This document shows positions 56,235-64,000 of a DNA stretch of 64,000 bases, piece by piece. The DNA lies in contig NZ_JPER01000002.1 in the NCBI RefSeq assembly GCF_000753715.1, positions 80,290 to 144,289 on the forward strand, in the 5' to 3' direction. Within the stretch, counting starts at the first letter, position 1, and each line of letters starts with the position of its first letter. The position numbers and the translations under genes were made by a program. The stretch is from Pseudidiomarina salinarum. Its GTDB lineage: Bacteria; Pseudomonadota; Gammaproteobacteria; Enterobacterales; Alteromonadaceae. The notes beneath the pieces were generated by a model that was given only the letters and a program-made list of their open reading frames with translations, was not told the origin of the DNA and searched no databases.

Positions 56235-56431
56235 AAGCTGGTTCCATTTGTTATTAACTAATTAGAGATCGTTTGCTGCCCCTACCTAAACAAACCCGGC
56301 CGGCTGATGCAATGCATATCCGACCAATCCGGGGGGATTACCGATAAACAGTAGCTGGTTATGCTGATTAATTAGGGTATGCTAAATTCAGTAGAAATGA
56401 CAAAAACTGCCCTGCTTCAAGGAGACAGACT
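56235..56431. other. Divergent non-coding gap
   Basis: This 197-bp gap separates the divergent S9 peptidase and amidohydrolase genes. It holds AT-rich patches with repeated TATGCT and TTAATTA words (56357-56381), likely part of the amidohydrolase promoter. I see no firm hexamer pair and no small gene. Confidence 0.4.
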
Positions 56432-57811
56432 ATGCCCCGGCTTAATTTCGGACTCATTCTATCCAGCGCGCTGCTGGTAGCCGCCTGCTCGCCCCAGCCA
56501 CCTGAAGGCCCGGCCCTGATTGAAGCAGACCAGGCCGTGGTCAACACCGCCGTGATCGACTTTGAAGGCCGCAAAGCAGTGGTCCGAGAGCAGCAGACGG
56601 TACTAATTAAAGATGACCGCATTGTGCATGTAGGCCCGACCAGCGAGATCGTAGTGGATGATGACGCGCTGGTGATCGAAGGCGATGGCCGCTACCTTCT
56701 GGCCGGACTAACCGAAATGCATGGTCACGTGCCCCCTGCTGCCAGCTTCGGCGAGCTGCCAGAGCGTTACCTGAATGATGTACTGTTTTTGTACGTGGCA
56801 AACGGCGTTACCACAGTGCGTGGCATGCTGGGCTATCCGCATCAGTTGCAGCTGAAAGACGATATCGCCAGCGGCCAGCGCATGGGGCCGACGCTCTATT
56901 TAGCCGGACCCAGCTTCAGCGGTAACTCGGTGGAATCGGCAGCGCAAGCCACCCAGCGGGTCATCGAACAACGTGACCAGGGCTGGGATTTGCTGAAAAT
57001 CCACCCCGGCCTGACACTTGAGGAATATCTGGCGCTGACCAGCACCGCAACGGCTGCGGATATGGATTTTGCCGGCCATGTGCCGTCTGCCGTCGGCCTG
57101 GAAGTTGCCTTAAAGGCGGGCCAGCGCACCATTGATCATCTCGACGGTTACCTTGAGCATGTGGATGCACTGACCCGACCAATCACCGAAGAAGAGTTAT
57201 TAGAGCTGGTACAAATGACCATCCGCTATGAAGCGGGGGTGGTACCCACTCAGGCGCTCTGGGCGACACTCATCGGCGCGGCTGATGAACAACAACTAAA
57301 AAGCTACCCGGAACTGAACCTGGTGCCGCCGGCTGTCCGCAAGGGCTGGCTCGACTTTCTGAAAAACCCGACCACCAGTTATTTTAACCCCACCACTGCC
57401 GCTATTCAGCAACAGAACCGCCAGCGCTTACTCAAAGCCCTGCACGATGGCGGCGCGGAAATTTTATTCGGTACCGATGCGCCGCAACTATTCAGCGTAC
57501 CCGGCTTTTCCATACACCGCGAAATCGACATGATGGCGGAAGCTGACTTAACGCCGGCTGCGATCCTGTACAGCGCGACGGTAGCAACAGGTAACTACTT
57601 TGCGGAGCAGGATCGCTTTGGCCGTATCGCCGCCGGGCATCGGGCTGACTTTTTATTGTTGCCCGGTAATCCGCTTGATAACGCCGATGTGCTGCGCGAC
57701 CTTGATGGCGTGATGATACGTGGATACTGGCTGGACCGCGCGGTTATTGACGCCCGGCTGGCGGAGATTCAGGCAGCTTATACTGCCGGATCAGCAGAAG
57801 GAGTGTTATAA
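56432..57811 (+). CDS. Amidohydrolase-superfamily lipoprotein, imidazolonepropionase/prolidase-like
   Basis: This 459-residue protein has a lipobox LLVAAC (Cys near residue 20), then a metal-dependent amidohydrolase barrel. The metal pattern is visible: HxH in TEMHGHVPP, a Lys likely to be carbamylated in LLKIHPG, His in FAGHVPS and TIDHLDGY, and Asp in LFGTDAPQ. Relatives cleave the C-terminal residue from dipeptides (prolidase-like). An outer- or inner-membrane-bound peptidase role is inferred. An AAGGAG ribosome-binding site precedes the ATG. Confidence 0.88.
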   Translation: MPRLNFGLILSSALLVAACSPQPPEGPALIEADQAVVNTAVIDFEGRKAVVREQQTVLIKDDRIVHVGPTSEIVVDDDALVIEGDGRYLLAGLTEMHGHVPPAASFGELPERYLNDVLFLYVANGVTTVRGMLGYPHQLQLKDDIASGQRMGPTLYLAGPSFSGNSVESAAQATQRVIEQRDQGWDLLKIHPGLTLEEYLALTSTATAADMDFAGHVPSAVGLEVALKAGQRTIDHLDGYLEHVDALTRPITEEELLELVQMTIRYEAGVVPTQALWATLIGAADEQQLKSYPELNLVPPAVRKGWLDFLKNPTTSYFNPTTAAIQQQNRQRLLKALHDGGAEILFGTDAPQLFSVPGFSIHREIDMMAEADLTPAAILYSATVATGNYFAEQDRFGRIAAGHRADFLLLPGNPLDNADVLRDLDGVMIRGYWLDRAVIDARLAEIQAAYTAGSAEGVL

Positions 57812-57814
57812 GCG

Positions 57815-58894
57815 ATGAGCTGGAACTGGTACAACGTCAGCGGCCCCACGGTGGTGGTGGATAAGAAGAAAGCGATGCGCAATATTGAGCGCATGCAGGC
57901 GAAGGCCAAGGCAGCAGAAGTTCGCTTGCGTCCGCATTTTAAAACCCATCAGTCGGATGAAATTGGCAGTTGGTTTCGTGATTCCGGTGCCGAGCGCATC
58001 GCCGTCTCGTCGGTGCCCATGGCCGAACAGTTCGCAGCCGCTGGCTGGAAGGATATTCTCATTGCGATTCCGCTCAACCCGCGCCAGCTCAGTGCCTATA
58101 ACGCATTAGCTACACAGACCCGGCTTGGCCTTACGGTGGAGCACAAAGACGCACTTGAAGCGGTCGAGGAATTGACCGAGAAAGTCGACCTCTATGTGGA
58201 AATTGATGCGGGCTACGGCCGCACCGGCATTCCCTGGACTGACCCTATTCGTATCGATGATTTACTGCATGAAGCGCGCCAGCTGCCGCAGGTGCGTCAG
58301 CTCGGCCTGCTGCTACATGCAGGCAATAGTTATAACCGTCAGGGTGATGATGAAATCGCGCAGATTCATGAGCAAAGCCTCGGGCGGCTGGATGACCTGG
58401 TTTCGCGATTAACATTTCCCCGTGACGAGCTGCTGATCTCCGTTGGTGATACACCCACCTGCAGCCGCATGGACAGCTTTCCCGGCGCCGATGAAATTCG
58501 CCCCGGCAACTATGTCTTCTACGATTTGATGCAGCAGCAAATTGGTGCCTGCGACTGGCAGGACATCGCGTTGGCGGTAGCCTGTCCGGTTATCGCGCGC
58601 TACCCGGAACGTGGTGAAGTGGTGGTGCATGGTGGCGCTGTGCATTTCAGTAAAGACCGTGTGACTATCGATGGCGTGGACTGTTTCGGCCAGGTGATGC
58701 AGCTCACGGCGGAAGGCTGGGGCGAGCCGGTTGAGGGCGCTTTGCTGCATCGCTTGTCGCAGGAGCATGGCAAAGTGAAGGTGCCTGACTGGTTGCAGAA
58801 TAAGTTGCAGCTGGGCGACTTGCTGGTGATTGTGCCGGCCCATTCGTGTCTGGTGATGGATGCATCGAAAGGCCAGTGCCAGATTATTGATTAA
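57815..58894 (+). CDS. DSD1/D-threonine aldolase family PLP enzyme
   Basis: This 359-residue fold-type III (alanine-racemase-like) enzyme binds PLP at K43 in RPHFKTHQ. Near the C-terminus PAHSC gives H343 and C345, matching the His-x-Cys zinc site of eukaryotic-type D-serine dehydratase rather than the His-x-Asp of D-threonine aldolase. It probably breaks down a D-3-hydroxy amino acid such as D-serine or D-threonine. It starts three bases after the amidohydrolase stop, so the two are co-expressed. Confidence 0.87.
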   Translation: MSWNWYNVSGPTVVVDKKKAMRNIERMQAKAKAAEVRLRPHFKTHQSDEIGSWFRDSGAERIAVSSVPMAEQFAAAGWKDILIAIPLNPRQLSAYNALATQTRLGLTVEHKDALEAVEELTEKVDLYVEIDAGYGRTGIPWTDPIRIDDLLHEARQLPQVRQLGLLLHAGNSYNRQGDDEIAQIHEQSLGRLDDLVSRLTFPRDELLISVGDTPTCSRMDSFPGADEIRPGNYVFYDLMQQQIGACDWQDIALAVACPVIARYPERGEVVVHGGAVHFSKDRVTIDGVDCFGQVMQLTAEGWGEPVEGALLHRLSQEHGKVKVPDWLQNKLQLGDLLVIVPAHSCLVMDASKGQCQIID

Positions 58895-59018
58895 GGGCAC
58901 AGCCATACTTTTACTCATGCGACCCATATTATTAATCCGGTGAATAATTAGCCAGTTACCATGAATTTTTCGGGATAGCGCGTATACTCCATAGCAAGTA
59001 GTCGCTTAGGAGCAGGAC

Positions 59019-60407
59019 ATGTTCGAATCTTTCGATGCCTTGACGCTCGCACGGTTTCAGTTTGCCTTTACCGTGGCCTTTCACATTATTTTTCCCGCCT
59101 TTACCATAGGTCTGGCGAGCTACCTGGCGGTGCTTGAAGGGCTGTACCTGAAAACCCGCAATCCGGTTTACCAAAAACTCTTTCGTTACTGGGTGAAGAT
59201 ATTCGCCGTTGCTTTTGGCATGGGCGTGGTATCCGGTATTGTTATGAGTTATCAGTTCGGCACCAACTGGTCCGTGTTTTCGGATCGCGCCGGCCCGGTT
59301 ATCGGGCCACTGATGGGCTACGAGGTACTGACCGCCTTCTTCCTTGAAGCGGGCTTTCTGGGCGTGATGCTATTTGGCATGAACAAAGTTGGCGAGCGCC
59401 TGCACTTTTTCGCGACCCTGATGGTCGCCATAGGTACCGCCATTTCGGCGTTCTGGATCCTCTCTGCCAACAGCTGGATGCAAACACCCGCGGGCTTTGG
59501 CATGAACGATGTCGGCCAGTTTATTGTCACCGACTGGTGGGCGGTGATCTTTAATCCGTCATTCCCCTATCGCCTGGCGCATATGTTGCTGGCCGCCTAC
59601 CTGACCACCGCTTTTGTGGTCGGCGGCGTGGCCGCCTGGCACCTGCTGAGAGATCGCGCCAACGCCGCTGCCCGGAAGATGTTTTCCATGGCCATGTGGA
59701 TGGCGCTGTTGGTCGCGCCCTTGCAGGTGGTCGTTGGCGACCTCCATGGCCTGAACACCCAGGAGCATCAGCCTGCGAAAGTCGCCGCTATGGAAGGCCA
59801 CTTTAAAACCCAGACACGAGCCCCGCTGTACCTGTTCGGCTTACCGCAGCAGGATACCGCCGAAGTGAAGTACGGCCTGGCCATTCCCGGCCTCGGCAGC
59901 CTGATTCTTAAACACGATGTGAATGCCGAAGTCACTGGCCTCGATGCCTTTCCCCGTGATGAATGGCCGCCGGTGGCCATTGTATTCTGGGCGTTTCGCC
60001 TGATGGTGGGCATCGGTGTGCTGATGCTGGTTATCGGCATCTGGTCCGGTATACAGCGCTGGCGCGGTAAGCTCTACGACAGTCCGCTATTACACCGGGT
60101 TGCCGTACTCTCGGCGCCGATTGGCTTTGTCGCCGTCATTGCCGGCTGGGTGGTCACTGAAGTCGGTCGCCAGCCCTGGGTGGTATACGGCCTGATGCGC
60201 ACCGCCGATGCCGCCTCGCCTATTGCCCGCGAAGGCGTCGCTGGCAGTTTGCTGGCCTTCATCGTTGTTTATTTCCTGGTATTTGGCGCCGGCACCTTCT
60301 ACATAGTACGCAAAATGGCTGGCAACCCCGATAAGGTCAACATCCCTGACTATGCGAAAAAGCAGCATGCCATGGCCGCTGAACGCATGTACCACGAGGA
60401 GGACTGA
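59019..60407 (+). CDS. cioA: Cytochrome bd-type (CIO) ubiquinol oxidase subunit I
   Basis: This 462-residue membrane protein has about nine helices, with haem ligands in FTVAFHIIFPAF (His 22 region) and FPYRLAHMLLA, and the GRQPWVVYGLMRT motif. The quinol-binding loop (GDLHGLNTQEHQPAKVAAMEGHF) is short, which marks the CIO (cyanide-insensitive) subfamily rather than the long-loop E. coli CydA. It gives high-affinity, non-proton-pumping respiration. GGAG precedes the ATG; a TATACT -10 lies near 58982. Confidence 0.95.
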   Translation: MFESFDALTLARFQFAFTVAFHIIFPAFTIGLASYLAVLEGLYLKTRNPVYQKLFRYWVKIFAVAFGMGVVSGIVMSYQFGTNWSVFSDRAGPVIGPLMGYEVLTAFFLEAGFLGVMLFGMNKVGERLHFFATLMVAIGTAISAFWILSANSWMQTPAGFGMNDVGQFIVTDWWAVIFNPSFPYRLAHMLLAAYLTTAFVVGGVAAWHLLRDRANAAARKMFSMAMWMALLVAPLQVVVGDLHGLNTQEHQPAKVAAMEGHFKTQTRAPLYLFGLPQQDTAEVKYGLAIPGLGSLILKHDVNAEVTGLDAFPRDEWPPVAIVFWAFRLMVGIGVLMLVIGIWSGIQRWRGKLYDSPLLHRVAVLSAPIGFVAVIAGWVVTEVGRQPWVVYGLMRTADAASPIAREGVAGSLLAFIVVYFLVFGAGTFYIVRKMAGNPDKVNIPDYAKKQHAMAAERMYHEED

Positions 60408-60410
60408 GCG

Positions 60411-61412
60411 ATGGATTATGCACTGATTTGGGCCATTCTGATCGCCGTCGCAGTATTTGCTTATGTCGCGCTGGATGGCTTCGACCTCGGCATCGCCATG
60501 CTCTTTCCGTGGTTCAAACGCGAGGAGCACCGCGACGTCATGATGAACACAGTCGCACCCGTCTGGGACGGTAACGAAACCTGGCTGGTATTGGGCGGCG
60601 GCGGTCTGCTGGCGGTGTTCCCGCTCGCGTTCGCGGTACTGATGCCGGCCTTGTATATGCCTGTTATCGCTATGCTGCTGGGCCTGATTTTCCGCGGCGT
60701 GGCATTTGAATACCGCTTTAAAACCAAGCGCGGCAAACCCATTTGGGACCTTTCGTTTATGATCGGTTCACTGGTAGCGGCGCTGAGTCAGGGCATCATG
60801 CTGGGCGCTATGCTGCAGGGTATCAAAGTAGTAGATCGCTCATACGGCGGTGGCTGGTTTGACTGGCTCACGCCTTTTAGCCTGTTCTGTGGTCTCGCCG
60901 TGGTGGTTGGCTATATGTTGCTGGGTTCCACCTGGCTGGTCATGAAGACCCGCGGCGAATTGCAGCAGCGAAGCTTCCGGGCGGCACGAATCACTGCCCT
61001 GCTACTGGCACTGTCTATCGCGGTGGTCAGCCTGTACCTGCCGTGGCGTGATGCCGCTATTGCCGAGCGCTGGTTCAGCTTTCCTGCGTCGGTATGGCTC
61101 TGGACCCTGCCCCTGACGCTGGCGCTGGTCACCCTGGGCCTGTTACGGTCGCTCACCAGAGAGCACGAAGTGGCGCCCTACCTGTGGGCTCTTGGCTTGT
61201 TCTTTCTGTCATTCGTCGGTTTCGCCATCAGCATCTTCCCGTATCTGGTGCCGCGCAGCATCACCTTATGGCAGGCCGCCGCACCGGATAACAGCCTGGT
61301 ATTTCTGCTCTATGGTGCCGTGATTCTGTTGCCGATCATTGCTGCCTACACCGGCTACACCTACTGGGTATTCCGCGGCAAAGTCGACCCCGACGCGGGC
61401 TACCACGACTGA
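60411..61412 (+). CDS. cioB: Cytochrome bd-type (CIO) ubiquinol oxidase subunit II
   Basis: This 333-residue membrane protein opens ALIWAILIAVAVFAYVALDGFDLGIAML and contains VWDGNETWLVLGGGGLLAVFPLAFAVL, both hallmarks of CydB/CioB. About eight helices are visible. It begins three bases after cioA, and its stop shares one base with the start of the DUF2474 small gene. Confidence 0.95.
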   Translation: MDYALIWAILIAVAVFAYVALDGFDLGIAMLFPWFKREEHRDVMMNTVAPVWDGNETWLVLGGGGLLAVFPLAFAVLMPALYMPVIAMLLGLIFRGVAFEYRFKTKRGKPIWDLSFMIGSLVAALSQGIMLGAMLQGIKVVDRSYGGGWFDWLTPFSLFCGLAVVVGYMLLGSTWLVMKTRGELQQRSFRAARITALLLALSIAVVSLYLPWRDAAIAERWFSFPASVWLWTLPLTLALVTLGLLRSLTREHEVAPYLWALGLFFLSFVGFAISIFPYLVPRSITLWQAAAPDNSLVFLLYGAVILLPIIAAYTGYTYWVFRGKVDPDAGYHD

Positions 61413-61519
61413 TGGCCCGGCAAGGATGGCGACAATGGTTGTGGTTTATCGGACTCTGGTGCGCCGGCGTGCTGGCGATCACTTTAGTGGGCGGCCTCAT
61501 TCGCTGGGCCATCATGTAA
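61412..61519 (+). CDS. DUF2474 small membrane protein, CydX-like oxidase subunit
   Basis: This 35-residue protein, MARQGWRQWLWFIGLWCAG at its start, has a single hydrophobic helix (about residues 9-33) after a basic N-terminus. It starts on the last base of the cioB stop (TGATG overlap), so it is translationally coupled. DUF2474 proteins follow cioAB in many proteobacteria and look like CydX/CydS single-helix subunits that stabilise the oxidase. It is too short for default gene finders. Confidence 0.87.
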   Translation: MARQGWRQWLWFIGLWCAGVLAITLVGGLIRWAIM

Positions 61520-61525
61520 GGCAGA

Positions 61526-61993
61526 TTATTTATCCTGCTCCATGTTTTGCCAGTAATGTTGCATTTCAAGAAACGACAGTGACGCGGACCAGGTAATCAG
61601 CATGAAGCCAATCAGGGATTCAACGCCAAACAAAAAGCGTAAGGCTTCAAGCGGGTACGCCTCGGCGAAACCAACTGTGGTATAGCTGGCGATAGAAAGG
61701 AAAAAAAAGTCGAGTAGTTCGGCGCTAGTTTCCAGACCACCGATGGCGCCGTTACTCGCCATACCGCCATAGTTATAGAGTAGCCAGCCGCCAAAACCGA
61801 ATAAACCGACTTCGCCAACATGGGCGAAAAACAAGCCTATAATCAGGATCAACATGCGCGCACGACGCCGCAGCGATTGCCTGCGTTGTAGTATGCGACG
61901 CAGCCGGAATGACGCTTCGTAATGCACGAATACGGACAGCAAAACCAATAATAAGGTCGCCGCCGCTACTGTCAGGTGATCAAAACTAAGCAT
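61526..61993 (-). CDS. Two-helix potassium channel family protein
   Basis: This 155-residue membrane protein has the ion-channel pore: a pore helix and the filter SYTTVGFAEAYP (TVGF type K+ filter) near residue 112, followed by a helix (about 125-145). A helix at about 1-20 and one at about 46-68 precede it. The TVGF filter suggests K+ selectivity. No cytosolic RCK or cyclic-nucleotide domain is present, so gating is unknown. It faces the cio operon. Confidence 0.87.
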   Translation of the reverse strand: MLSFDHLTVAAATLLLVLLSVFVHYEASFRLRRILQRRQSLRRRARMLILIIGLFFAHVGEVGLFGFGGWLLYNYGGMASNGAIGGLETSAELLDFFFLSIASYTTVGFAEAYPLEALRFLFGVESLIGFMLITWSASLSFLEMQHYWQNMEQDK

Positions 61994-62032
61994 CAGCCCC
62001 CTGAGTACTCCAAAGGAAAAACAACTACCTTA

Positions 62033-63643
62033 TCAATTAGTCGTTGCTGAGGTTAAATTCAAGTCAGCTTCTACGGTGGACAAAAACTGCGGCGGTGTAA
62101 AACCGCCAAGTTCCGCTTCGAGCATTGCCGCTAAGCTGAATAAATTTGCTTCACTCCAGGGCAATCCCACCACACTTAAACCTAATGGCAGCGGACCCTC
62201 TTGTCCCAGCGGCAACGTAATTGATGGATAGCCCGAAACTGCGGCGGCAGTTGAGGTGCCAAAGCTAAAGCCCGCGCCCTCTTGCGGCGGTGTTGGCCAC
62301 GCCGGGCCATAGGAAGGCATCAAAATAGCACTTGCGCCTTGCTCTTTGAGGTAGCGATCCAGATGCGCTTCAGCCAGACGACGACTAGTAAATAGCGCCT
62401 CGTTGTAGCTCTTCGCAGCCTCATCAAGATCAATACTTACCGCCTGTTCAAAGTATTCCTGACCAAATAATGCCAATTCAGAGTCTGCGTTCGCTACGTT
62501 ATAATCAATAACCGCTTGCATGTCAGTGGCCGGCGCTCCGAATTCAGCTAACCAGCTATTCAGATCGCGTTTAAATTCGTATAGCAAAACCTCAAACTCA
62601 CTGGCGTAAAGTTCCTCAGGCAAGTTCCATTCATTCACTTCAATAACCTTCACGCCTTTGCTCTTTAAAGTACGAACCAGGTTATCAGTCATTGTTTTAA
62701 CGCCGCTAAACTGATCATCGTAGGCCCGGACGACAACCACAGACTCACCAGTAAAACTCCGCTTGGTTGCCTCAGCGAGCAGTTCTCCGTAGCGACTTTT
62801 GGCTTCGACCGTAGTCATGGCATCAAGAAGCACGGCAGCACCGAAAACATAACGAGTCATCGGGCCTGCAATATCCTGAGCCGAGGCAATGGGAATGATG
62901 CCGTAGCCCGATACTGCGCCCCGCGTTGCTTTTACGCCAACCACACCGTTAACCGAAGCCGGGCACATAATTGAGCCGTCTGTTTCCGTACCTATGGCGA
63001 GCAAACTGAAGTCAGCTGCGACGGCAGCTCCTGAACCAGCGCTCGAACCACATGGATTGTGGGTAAGTACATAGGGGTTGCGTGTTTGGCCGCCAAGGCC
63101 GGACCAACCACTGATTGAATCTTCTCCGCGAAAATTAGCCCATTCCGACAAATTGGCTTTACCTAAAATGATGGCTCCGGCGGCGCGTAACTGCGTTACC
63201 AAAGCGGCATCTTTTTCAGTAATGAAATCCTTCATTACTGTGGCGCCCGCTGTGGTCGCCATTTTATCCCTAGTGGCTATATTAGCTTTCAGCACGACCG
63301 GCAGACCATGTAGCGGGCTGCGGACGTAACCACGCTGACGCTCCTCATCCAGCTCCCGGGCGAGCGCCAGCGCATCTGGATTCACTTCAATAATCGCCCG
63401 GATATCATGCCCGCTGTGATTGTTCGCCGCTATCTGATCCAGATAATATTGCACCAACTCGACACTGCTGAGTTCACCTGCGCTAAGCTGCATTTGCACC
63501 GTCGCGGTATCTGTCCATTGCAGCTGCTTCGCTGTTATCTCGGTTGGCGTTTCGCTGCATCCTGCAAGCAAGAAACTTAAGCCCACCGCAAACGGAGCCA
63601 AATTTAAACGTGCCAGAATTTTCCGGGGAGCAATCACAACCAT
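62033..63643 (-). CDS. Amidase-signature lipoprotein
   Basis: This roughly 536-residue hydrolase has a lipoprotein signal ending LLAGC and the amidase signature NPCGSSAGSGAAVAADFSLLAIGTETDGSI with the nucleophilic Ser. The catalytic Lys lies in VVLKANIATRD. Enzymes of this family cleave amide bonds in small amides or peptides; the target here is not known. Three starts compete: 63679 and 63643 have AAGG too close, whereas GTG 63637 has AAGGA seven bases upstream. I list 63643 as a compromise. Confidence 0.9.
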   Translation of the reverse strand: MVVIAPRKILARLNLAPFAVGLSFLLAGCSETPTEITAKQLQWTDTATVQMQLSAGELSSVELVQYYLDQIAANNHSGHDIRAIIEVNPDALALARELDEERQRGYVRSPLHGLPVVLKANIATRDKMATTAGATVMKDFITEKDAALVTQLRAAGAIILGKANLSEWANFRGEDSISGWSGLGGQTRNPYVLTHNPCGSSAGSGAAVAADFSLLAIGTETDGSIMCPASVNGVVGVKATRGAVSGYGIIPIASAQDIAGPMTRYVFGAAVLLDAMTTVEAKSRYGELLAEATKRSFTGESVVVVRAYDDQFSGVKTMTDNLVRTLKSKGVKVIEVNEWNLPEELYASEFEVLLYEFKRDLNSWLAEFGAPATDMQAVIDYNVANADSELALFGQEYFEQAVSIDLDEAAKSYNEALFTSRRLAEAHLDRYLKEQGASAILMPSYGPAWPTPPQEGAGFSFGTSTAAAVSGYPSITLPLGQEGPLPLGLSVVGLPWSEANLFSLAAMLEAELGGFTPPQFLSTVEADLNLTSATTN

Positions 63644-63774
63644 TTCCTTTCTATCAAAGTGATACAAGGTAACGAGCATGCCTTTTAGCGGCAGGAATTT
63701 CCACTAAAACGACTCGCAACAAGGTATCTGCTCAGAAGCGGAGTGGGAATTGGCACGCAAGCCAAGGTTTTGTC

Positions 63775-63803
63775 TGGACAACCAGGCATAATTTCCTTAG
63801 AAT
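63775..63803 (+). promoter_or_regulatory. Strong stable-RNA-type promoter before the tRNA-Arg copies
   Basis: TGGACA (63775-63780) and TAGAAT (63798-63803) each match consensus at five of six positions and are spaced by exactly 17 bases. A GC-rich discriminator (CCCGCC) follows the -10, as in promoters that are shut off by ppGpp. Transcription would start near 63810 and run through both tRNA-Arg copies. Confidence 0.7.
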
Positions 63804-63838
63804 TCCCGCCTGCTTATCCATACCCCTTTATTTACTAC

Positions 63839-63887
<49 letters not shown>

Positions 63888-63931
63888 GTTTGGTAAATAG
63901 GCACAGTGGTTAGAAGTCACAATTTGGAAAT

Positions 63932-64000
63932 GCGCCCGTAGCTCAGCTGGATAGAGCGCCGCCCTCCGGAGGCGGAGGTCAGAGGTTCGAATCCTCTCGG
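63932..64000 (+). tRNA. tRNA-Arg(CCG), 3' end beyond the window
   Basis: Cloverleaf reading: acceptor GCGCCCG, D-arm GCTC/GAGC, anticodon stem CCGCC/GGCGG with loop CTCCGGA (anticodon CCG at 63966-63968), and T-arm AGAGG/CCTCT around TTCGAAT. The window ends at CGG, three bases into the 3' acceptor strand, which should continue as GCGC plus ACCA. It decodes CGG. Confidence 0.95.

Noticed and set aside
63813..63821. DnaA-box-like TTATCCATA before the tRNA copies
   Set aside because: A single imperfect copy with no cluster, no AT-rich unwinding region and no dnaA/dnaN nearby.

Overview
The window is ordinary chromosome from a marine-type gammaproteobacterium. Its gene neighbourhoods (mutM-rpmG-rpmB-radC-coaBC-slmA, gpmI-envC-yibQ opposite yibN-secB-gpsA, rsmD opposite ftsYEX-rpoH, gntX/bioH/nfuA) are the enterobacterial/alteromonad arrangements. 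The mix of a cox operon with SURF1 and SCO, secreted M14 and S9 peptidases, an IutA-like receptor and a CIO-type bd oxidase suggests Alteromonadales, possibly an Idiomarinaceae relative. The family cannot be fixed from sequence alone. Base composition is moderately GC-rich, genes are densely packed and convergent genes often share stop-codon bases. I see no insertion sequence, prophage, CRISPR array or rRNA.

Layout. 1-5.2 kb: the aa3 cytochrome c oxidase assembly region (end of ctaG, ctaE, a reverse-strand DUF2909 gene, SURF1, an unannotated SCO-like membrane protein, ctaA, ctaB, SCO). 5.2-13.3 kb: polysaccharide deacetylase, MATE transporter, nfuA with a near-perfect IscR site, a large secreted M14 carboxypeptidase, comF/gntX, bioH, mutM. 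13.3-19.9 kb: a 2OG-Fe(II) oxygenase, rpmG/rpmB, radC, a small lipoprotein, coaBC, slmA, gpsA, secB, yibN. 19.9-28.9 kb: gpmI-envC-yibQ, rpoH, ftsYEX, rsmD, DUF1145, DUF416. 28.9-35.8 kb: amino-acid metabolism (threonine/serine dehydratase, a reverse-transsulfuration pair, L-threonine aldolase) and the comM-type ATPase yifB. 35.8-38.6 kb: an accessory-looking patch with two unknown envelope genes, a 301-bp AT-rich control region and a hipBA toxin-antitoxin pair. 38.5-47.3 kb: fpr, ubiK, rep, a GAF-GAF-GGDEF-degenerate EAL protein, cytochrome c5, dinB. 47.3-50.6 kb: a Fur-controlled siderophore receptor/PepSY pair. 50.6-58.9 kb: NhaC antiporter, alr, two membrane proteins, an S9 peptidase, and an amidohydrolase/D-amino-acid enzyme pair. 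59-62 kb: cioAB with a DUF2474 small subunit and a K+ channel. 62-64 kb: an amidase lipoprotein, then a truncated tRNA-Arg copy and a real tRNA-Arg(CCG) cut by the window edge.

How the genes fit together. Two terminal-oxidase systems (aa3 and CIO) with their helpers lie at opposite ends. Iron and Fe-S status is read by IscR (nfuA) and Fur (receptor/PepSY). A protein- and peptide-eating lifestyle is suggested by the M14 and S9 peptidases together with several PLP enzymes that break down serine, threonine or D-amino acids. The most unusual items are the dense GTTGT/ACAAC repeat array before hipBA, the SCO-like CxxxC protein in the cox operon, the 5'-only tRNA-Arg copy behind a strong stable-RNA-type promoter, and the free-standing TonB C-terminal-domain protein beside hipBA. 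None of these proves a wholly new system. The hipBA operator array with its two neighbours is the best candidate for follow-up.
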